Below, in pieces: positions 56,904-64,000 of a stretch of DNA of 64,000 nt (its first letter is position 1; each line of letters opens with the position of its first letter). The position numbers were made by a program, and so were the translations under genes. A model generated the notes under the pieces. That model ran no database searches and was not told where the DNA came from. It saw only the letters and a program-made list of their open reading frames with translations. Location of the stretch: positions 56,417,169 to 56,481,168 of the forward strand of contig OX485806.1 of assembly GCA_950295325.1 (NCBI GenBank), in the 5' to 3' direction. The stretch is from Polytrichum commune. Taxonomy: Eukaryota > Streptophyta > Polytrichopsida > Polytrichales > Polytrichaceae.

Positions 56904-59900
56904 TGTGAGCCCGAAATCGTACTCACATTAATCCTTAATCGCAAAAACATGGCTAATACGTTGGTTTCACGCTTGATGGAATTAGCAAGTGATGAGAAAG
57001 GTGAGGCATTAAATATCTCAGTAGAATTAGGCTAAGAGGTAATTAGGAGCTAGAAGTGAAATTAACCGTAGAGGAGAAAGGGGTGTGAAGACATAAGCGT
57101 TTAATGGAGAGTCTAGTAAAAACGTACTTAGAAAGACCAAGAAAAGCCAATAGAATAAAGGAAGGGTCATAATGATGACCGTTATTTATTGAACGATAGT
57201 TACATGAATAGCTCAGGAGGATGGGTAAGCGTTGGTTGGTTGGGTACTAATTTCCTGCCTAGAAATCACTAGCAGCACCAAGTCATGTATAACACCTTAA
57301 ACGGTCAAACGGAGTCTATGGGGATCGAACCCGGACCGCTTAAGTGTTGTACAAATTCCCTCCCTCAACCAACCGAGGAGACATGACTTGGCGACCTCCA
57401 AGGCAACAAACCGCAATTTATACCATTAACCGAGCGTAAGGAGTTGCTAACGATTTCGGTGGGTTATTCTTAATTAACCTCGCTTCTTAGTTTTATCTTG
57501 AGTTATCTATCTATGAGTCTAGGGGGAGAAGAAGTCAAGTGAAGAATAAGGAAAGTGGGTTTGAAAAGGGGAGAGGCCAAAAGAAAAGGTCTTAACCCGT
57601 TTTTTCTCTTGGGCGGCCCGAAAGATGCCGGGCAACCCGGGGAAAAAAGGAGAGGTTGGAGGGGTCTCGGGAGGTAGGAGGTAGAGAGCTCATTATGGAG
57701 GCATGTGGTAGAGAAAGAGAAGGTGAGAGAGGGCGAAGCCCTGTCCGGTTGAGTATTGATGCATGTAGGTGAGGTTATGCATGTTAGGGGGTAGAGGAAA
57801 AGGGAGAAGGAGAGAGGGAGGGCGAAGCCCTGCCTCATGGAGGATCGACACAAGTAGAAGGGGAGAGGAGGGGAAGCAAGAGGCGACCATGCGGAAGCTC
57901 TGCCTCTGTGGGAAGCAGGGAGGAAGCCGTATGGGAAGGCCATCACAAAGGGAGGAATACGTAGAGAAGTAAGTAGCGAACCATGGATGCTATTGTGCAT
58001 GGCAACAGGGTGGTTCTCCGATGGCTAAGCAGTGGTCTGGACGAAGAGGAGGAGCCGTGACGATCCTTGACGCCAAGGCCCTAAGCATCCGGATCCGATT
58101 ACTCGGCCCAGAAGTGAGCGGACTTGATCGAGAGCGAGCCAATGAAGGGTGAAACATGGGTGTGTGACAACCACCGAGGAGCTAGGACAACGGGTCAAGG
58201 CCAGGAGAAGCTGCTTCAAGGGTAGACACAAGTGGTCAAAACCCTCTTGCGCTTCGCAACTAAACGATCAAGCGGAAGGAAGGAACTACGGACTGAGGTG
58301 GGGCTGTCGGCGCGGCCAAGTGGGCGCATCATGAAGGACAGGGGGTTTCCTTTCCTCTTCTTCTCTTTTCTTTGGTGAACAAATTTGATGTAACAATTTA
58401 GGCGCAAGTGATCGGTGTCGGTAGGGTAGAGGCGAGAATGCTCCCGCTGTGTGCGTGGTCTGCCGCTTCTCATGGAGGCGAGAAGAGTAAGCAGGGAGGG
58501 AGAGAATTAGCTAGATTGCATGTCAAGGAAGTAAAATAGATTTCGCCATCCATTCAAGTTGGGAGGCTCATTCTGGCCATTGGCTGGATTCGTGACTACC
58601 CATGCACTACAAGTGTGGGTTCCTGGAATTGTGTCGAAGCTTAAATCTAGGAACAAGAGGAAAGGTGGGATAGGAGGGGAGCTGTGAAGAAGGCCGTGGT
58701 GAATACGTAGGAGGGGATTGGCCTTTGGTTGTGTGGATCTTGCCTTCTTGAACTTGTGTGCACGCCTCTGCAACCCACCGGATAGGTAGATTGAACGGAC
58801 GATTTGCGGTGAATTCAATTGTAGCTAGGCTCTAGGCACCCATGCGAAGTCGAGTTGTGAAGGAGGTAAGGGGATTCCAGAGGGAGTTGTCTTCTGTTTG
58901 TGTGGATCTCTCCGCTTCCGCCACTTTGGTGTGTGCAACCAACCTGCATTGGAAGCCATTGAAGGTTATTGGCAGGTTTGATTCTGGCGACGAATCGGCG
59001 GCTGGTCCTCCCCACTCATCGACGATAAGGAATGCAGTGGTGAGCACGGAGAAACAAGAAGGATGTGGTTACCGGGGGGCGCAGGGTGACAGAAGATTTG
59101 GAGAGAAGTGCACTCGGAGAGCCGCGAAGGGCAGCAGCTGAGCGCTGTGCTGAGTTAGAATTGGGTGTTCTTATTTTCCTTCTGAATCGACGGACGAGGA
59201 ACGCACCAAGTGTCCAGAGACTACCACGTTGGAACCTGCTATTGGGGTGGGATACTCAGCTCCTTGATTACCTCACTCCTCCTACTCGGTGTGAGTTGAG
59301 CAGGGAATCTGGGGCAACTGCTTGTGTGGTGGGGTTGTAGGTATCCTCGCAGCAGGTTGGGGTTGGTATGGTCAAAACTAAGTTACCAGCATACTACGCG
59401 ACTTCTATCCGAATCCTCATCGTCGTCTTCTCCTGCTGTTGAGGTGCACTGTCTTGCTCATCATCTGTACTGTCATCATCACCAACAGGAGCCAGCAGCT
59501 ACCGCAAATTGAGTTGGAAGAGGACACTCGGAAGAGCGGTGGTGGATTGAGTAATTGAGGTTGGGTGCAATGTGTTGGCTGTCTTTGCTGGGATTTTAGA
59601 AGTAAAGAGGGGAATATTGTGGACTTGAAAGCGGTGGCTACTATGTGGGGAGGAGGTGTTGTAATGTGCATTTTCTTAGTGGGGTGATAAGTTCTGTCAG
59701 TAGGGGTCCGGCCAGGGGAATGGTCGTGGTGGTAATGTAGTTAACAGAGGGGAGAAAAGAAATGCATTGGCTTGAGCTTGGGTAAGCTGGAGAAGAAGGT
59801 TGCCTCGGAGGGGCAGTGCTACGGTGGTAGGCTACATTAGGCTTGTAGGAAGAAGTCAAGGCAATTAGTTGGGGTGAAGGGAATGTAATGAACTAGCGAA

Positions 59901-60093
59901 GGGTTGACATTGTATGGTGGCAAGCGTTTGTGAATGCTTGCACGAATTAATAAGAAAAGAAAAAGGTGCTATATACACCACTTCTCTCAATCTTTTCCTT
60001 GCTTGCACTTGTGAATTGCGTAATTGAATGTAGCTCATGAACCCTCACCCGGACTAGGACGCAATCGAAGGGTGAGGGGGATTTGGGCTTACA
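56904..60093. mobile_element. 3.2-kb solo LTR (gypsy-3-like ends)
   Basis: Starts TGTGAGCCC and ends GGGCTTACA, a TG...CA pair with short inverted repeats. The start is like the gypsy-3 LTR (TGTGAGCCC, then (A/G)AAAT). The flanks are GAAGG and AAAGG, a target duplication with one mismatch. No retroelement coding sequence lies inside; 57480-59990 has many short frames with none recognisable. The element appears to interrupt an older reading frame (60094-60251, minus strand). Boundaries are fairly good; family inferred from the ends. Confidence 0.6.
57311..57386 (-). tRNA. degenerate tRNA-like sequence in the solo LTR
   Basis: The minus strand reads CTCCTCGGTTGGTTGAGG (A-box-like) and, about 30 bases on, GGTTCGATCCCCATAG (B-box). 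The spacing fits a tRNA with a variable loop, but I cannot draw a sound acceptor stem or anticodon arm. It is probably a tRNA-derived scrap or SINE head, not a working gene. Confidence 0.35.
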
Positions 60094-60720
60094 AAAGGCC
60101 ACCCAGCATGCCACTTCATCACCTCCGCCACTAAAGCTTGCACCTCATCCATGGTCATCTTCAAGAGTGCATAATCACGTTGAACAATATCCCACATTTC
60201 TTTACTAATTGACACAAAGATGTTGCTTAAACCCTTGACTTCACTATTCATATAGATAACTTACATACCCATGCAAAATCCATGCAAAAGTCATTCAATA
60301 CAGATGCAACCTTCAAGTACCAAAAATGTTGCTTATTGAGATCATAGTATGGAGAGATCCCAGAAGCCTCTACTCTAAGTGACATTAGAGTGTCTAATTC
60401 AATTTCAAAAGAGTTGCAACTTGTTGCACCAATTCCATTCCAATTAATAAGTTAAGGAGGACGCTAAACACCCCCCCACGAACTTCTAGGGATTCCATAT
60501 TCGGGCGGGGGCAGCCCTCCCACGAAATTTCTGGCCCCGCCCGGATTTTCTCCAAACCCGCCCGAATATAGCTGCCCGCCCCGCCCGAAAACGAAAAAAG
60601 CATTGCTCTTCCATTCTTGAAGGCCGCCTGACTACAAATCCCATATTGAGTGCACTTCACCTTCAAGGTCTCAAATCCAATATATATGTGCACTTCCACC
60701 TAGTAAATAAGGCATTAAAT
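60094..60720 (-). pseudogene. unrecognised gene fragments next to the solo LTR
   Basis: The minus-strand frame 60251-60094 begins MNSEVKGLSNIFVSISKEMW and runs into the LTR. A second frame (60699-60394) holds MEVHIYIGFETLKVKCTQYG and, after a G/C-rich insert (60460-60600, with repeated CGGGCGGGG-type text), LIGMELVQQVATLLKLN. They may be exons of one old transposase-like gene split by insertions. I do not recognise the family. Confidence 0.3.
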
Positions 60721-63700
60721 GGGATTTCATTCCAGGAGTGAAACCATCAACCAAGAATGTAATTAACTTGGAAGTCAAAAAATTAGAAAATCCTCATCAA
60801 CATTGAGGTTATAATTTTTATGACTTACCATTTGAAATTGTCTTCGTCATTCTTAAATGACACTTAAATTTAGTGTGCTGATGTGGTATGTATATTTTAT
60901 GATATTTTAGATAATTCTGGCTACTTTCAAGAATATTCATACGCACTTATTTATAAAATATACTTAATGGAACTAATTAATCAATTATTTTAATTACCGG
61001 ATTTGATTGGAGTTAATTCCATTAATTAAATTTTAGGGTTAATTAGGCTTACTGGATATAAAAATTGAGTATTGTAATTAAATTGATTGGACTAATTGGA
61101 CTAATTGGATTAATTAAATCCAGATCCATAAATATGTGGGAAATATCCGGAAAAGTACTGTGGAATACTGTCAGTGTTTCAGATCGCTGTTGTGGAGCTG
61201 AATAATGTTATATTATGTTACTTTAATGTAGCTTCAACACACATTTGCAATCTCCCCTATTTTTTGTATTTTTTTCCTCGCTTGGTAAATCCTCCAAATT
61301 TCGCACAAATGATTCCAATATCTTGGAATTATGTCAAGATTGATTCTGAAACAAGGTTCCTTCACAAATAACTTCATTTAGGTCATACCTCAGCTGGATG
61401 TGATGAACTGCATAAACAATAGTTGAAGCAACATTTTTTTTCCACAAATAAAAGCCTTGGGTATTCATTTACAAAACCTGAAAGACCAAACTAATTCAGT
61501 CCTTATGTAACATCGCCCAGAAATCTAAAAACATCAAACATTGAACTTGCATGCTTTTCTGAATCCTCAGGCTATCCGGACAGATCTTCATACTGTGAGG
61601 CCTCATGGGCAATATACATCTTCAGATCTGTCCACAACAATCCATCGCTTCAGTTTGAAGAACATACAGAAATCACATTTTTAAGAAATTGTTCCCAACC
61701 TGGATTCTTGATTGTAATGAGTAGTTCTTGATATCACAATTTAAAGGAGATACCAAGACATCCACTTCTAAAGGCAACAAACTTTCATGTACATAGAGCC
61801 TAAAAAGCCAGGCCTGTGGCTGAGGGAGTCAAGAAATTTCGTATAAAATTTGAATTTGCTTTGAACCTAGAGACCACTACAATTGTGTTCATTTTCACAA
61901 AACACCTACCAGTGTTCATGGTTCACGACATAAACACCAGACTATTCGAAGACAATCACAATAAATGAAATTACACAAAACATCCAGCAGTTTTGGATTT
62001 GAACTGCTTAGTTGATTTGTTGAAAGTAACCAAGCAAAACACACAGATGCAGTACTTGACCCATAAGATTCATTAGCCACTGCCAGGTACCATTGCCATT
62101 CTGTTCATCCGTTGCCTCAATCAAATAAATACAAATCCCAGATAGGACTAGTAGAGGCAATATAAACTACCCAGTCAATGTATAAACCACCTCAAAGCAG
62201 ATGCAGTTTTCCCAGGATACTGATATACCTATAAATTATAGAATCGCAATAGAAGATTCAAATTTGAAGTAATTATGACTAGGCAACTATGTCCGTTTTA
62301 AAATTCAGAAGTCTTATCATTATCAGCAATTGTGGGTGAATTGAGCTCAGGTAGTAGGTACAACTAGGACCTAGTTGGACCAATCAATGGCACTGCTGAA
62401 GATATTCAATATGACACTTGCATTCTTGGCTCATTTGACACATAGATCTTATTCATTGAACTACAGAGGTATATTTTGACAAGTGGATAATTTAAGATAA
62501 CTTCAATCCATTGAATTTACAAGGAATGAAATAGAGATGCCATCTCAGGGAGAGGGTGCTAAAACCAACACCCACCCAATTGTCAACGCTCCACTACCTT
62601 GCACCGTGCCCATGGTGTAGGAGTGTCAGGAAGTGACAACGTAGGTGCCATTAGTGGCATCATCTCATGGGGGCCTCCACTACCTCCATGTAGAATAAAA
62701 AATGAGCTCCACTTTATCCCATGTTGGTTCGAGGTGGGTTTAAGGTGTTTGCCTATTCTAGCCATTCTATACATGGGGGGGACAATTCTAGACATTCTAT
62801 ACACAAAGCCAAGGAGGTGGCCCACAAAGTAGAAAGGGAGTCAATTCCAAGCATATAGGGGGTAAATTCCCAAGATGCAAGGGGCTTGATACCCAGCATA
62901 CAAGGTAACAATTTTGCAAGCAAACCAAATGGGATCATGGAGGTGGCCATGTGGCTTTGCATGCCATTACTAATTTGGCTTCGATTTAGCTTGGGTCTAG
63001 TTTACTATGTTATGTTGGTTCTAGGCAATGAACATGGGGACTTCATCATATGCAAGGTTGTCATACACAGACCTATGGATTGGTTTAAAGAAGCTAGCGG
63101 TTCTTGACTTTGCATATTCATCAAAATATCCAATTGAGGCTAAAATAATATCTTTAAACCTATGTTAAGCCCAAAGGCTAAAATGAATATATATTTTTTC
63201 CATCAACCATGAAGCCTTAGGTATGCACAATGGCTTTTAGGGTTGGTTTAAGCACCCTCTACTTGATACAGTCAACGTGATATGACACTTAAATAACATC
63301 CATACTTAAGACATACACATCCATGCTACTACACTAGATAGTCCTATTAGTGTGGGTGGAAAATTAGAGTGGAAAAAATTAACGTTGGCCACTCTAATTA
63401 TCCAGTCGGGTGGAAATAATGTGGGTCCAAGACCCTGAATCTTCAATCTTCCTTGAGATTGTGATCAAGATATTGAGGTCGACAAACCCAATTCCGAGGA
63501 AGCTCCTTGATACCGAGCTTAAGAAACAAATTAGAAAAATAGGTTCATTGGGTTCAGGTTCCCAAAGCTCCCAATGCGATGAACAGATGAGGAAGGTACT
63601 GTGTCAAAGTTTGGTGGAGCCCATCTCCATTGAGTAAATCTAAAAGGCACTTACATGGGAGAGGCTAGTGAAAATAAGAACACAATCTCCCTAATTATTA

Positions 63701-64000
63701 GGGCGTATGGATGTTTCAAGGGACACGATACACACAATTTAAGGATAAGAAAATCCCTAACTATTCCTTTGCTCTGATTGGTTGCTAAGGTGTTAGTTTC
63801 AAGGCACATGGTGATAGTGTTTAAATATCTCATTAGGTGTTGGTTTTAAGACACTTAACGTGTGAGAATATTTGAACCCGTTATTCTTTCAAAACCAATT
63901 GTATTGTAGTAATCAGGAGAGTAGAATAGATACAATGCCTCAATTAAGCTAGGACCAAAGTTTGCAAATAAAGATACACCAAAGGTAGGTGTAAATGCAG
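60721..64000. other. no gene identified
   Basis: AT-rich DNA. At 60960-61130 there are TTAATTxAATTGG-type short repeats, and around 62740-62810 two near-copies of CTAGxCATTCTATACA. The frame 63410-63637 (75 residues, ending IEPISIE-like) could be the last exon of something outside the window but shows no known domain. Confidence 0.4.

Noticed and set aside
57503-59859. Many ORFs of 60-165 residues in the 3.2-kb LTR
   Set aside because: Low-complexity, on both strands and overlapping, with no domain motif; consistent with a non-coding LTR.
63410-63637. Possible host gene exon near the right edge
   Set aside because: 75 residues with no recognisable domain or clear splice context; cannot be supported.

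Overview
The window is nuclear plant DNA made almost entirely of transposable elements nested inside one another. I see no convincing single-copy host gene. Plant signs are an initiator-tRNA-Met-type primer-binding site in the Ty3/gypsy elements, CACTA-type and MULE-type transposases, GT-AG introns and short TTTAGGG-type tracts. I cannot name the species. Moss, lycophyte or fern is a guess from the unusual element types.

The main find is a giant DNA transposon, 'element A' (8034-31854; 23.8 kb, about 16.75 kb without a later retrotransposon). It has ~36-bp terminal inverted repeats starting AACACTATATTC and a 4-bp target duplication CTTG, and it sits inside a retrotransposon LTR. It carries a DUF7869-like putative transposase gene (minus strand), a multi-exon gene whose product joins a ParB/sulfiredoxin-like domain to an N6/N4 DNA-methyltransferase-like domain (plus), an FCP1-like HAD phosphatase gene (plus) and a small basic two-exon gene (plus). 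Some 35 copies of a palindrome (TTTACGAACG, two free bases, CGTTCGTAAA) lie between these genes, in their introns and even in exons, and nowhere else in the window.

A second gene of the same ParB-methyltransferase architecture ('B', 35707-39982, eleven coding exons) flanks element A. It is surrounded by a different palindrome (half-site GACCCTCTCGGA followed by its reverse complement): a 12-unit tandem array at 5.9-7.5 kb, more copies at 35.4 kb, one in an intron at 37.4 kb and three downstream at 40.2-40.5 kb. Each ParB-methyltransferase gene therefore has its own palindrome family in matching places. This is the best candidate for an undescribed system: a eukaryotic mobile element encoding a ParB-methyltransferase with dispersed cognate palindromic sites.

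Order of events read from the junctions: the B array was hit by a Ty3/gypsy element (gypsy-2, 7504-8033 plus 31855-35326); its LTR was split by element A; element A was hit by gypsy-1 (22115-29178, LTRs indistinguishable by eye). Both gypsy copies lack the reverse transcriptase core.

Left of this nest (1-5.6 kb) are a decayed ORF stretch, a decayed FCP1-like gene and a MITE-like inverted repeat. To the right lie a deleted gypsy element with repeat-rich LTRs (40.65-44.28 kb), remains of a CACTA tnp2-like transposase (44.3-47.3 kb), a MULE with ~280-bp inverted repeats whose gene is interrupted by a solo LTR (47.36-54.7 kb), a 3.2-kb solo LTR containing a tRNA-like sequence (56.9-60.1 kb), and AT-rich DNA with nothing I can name to the end.
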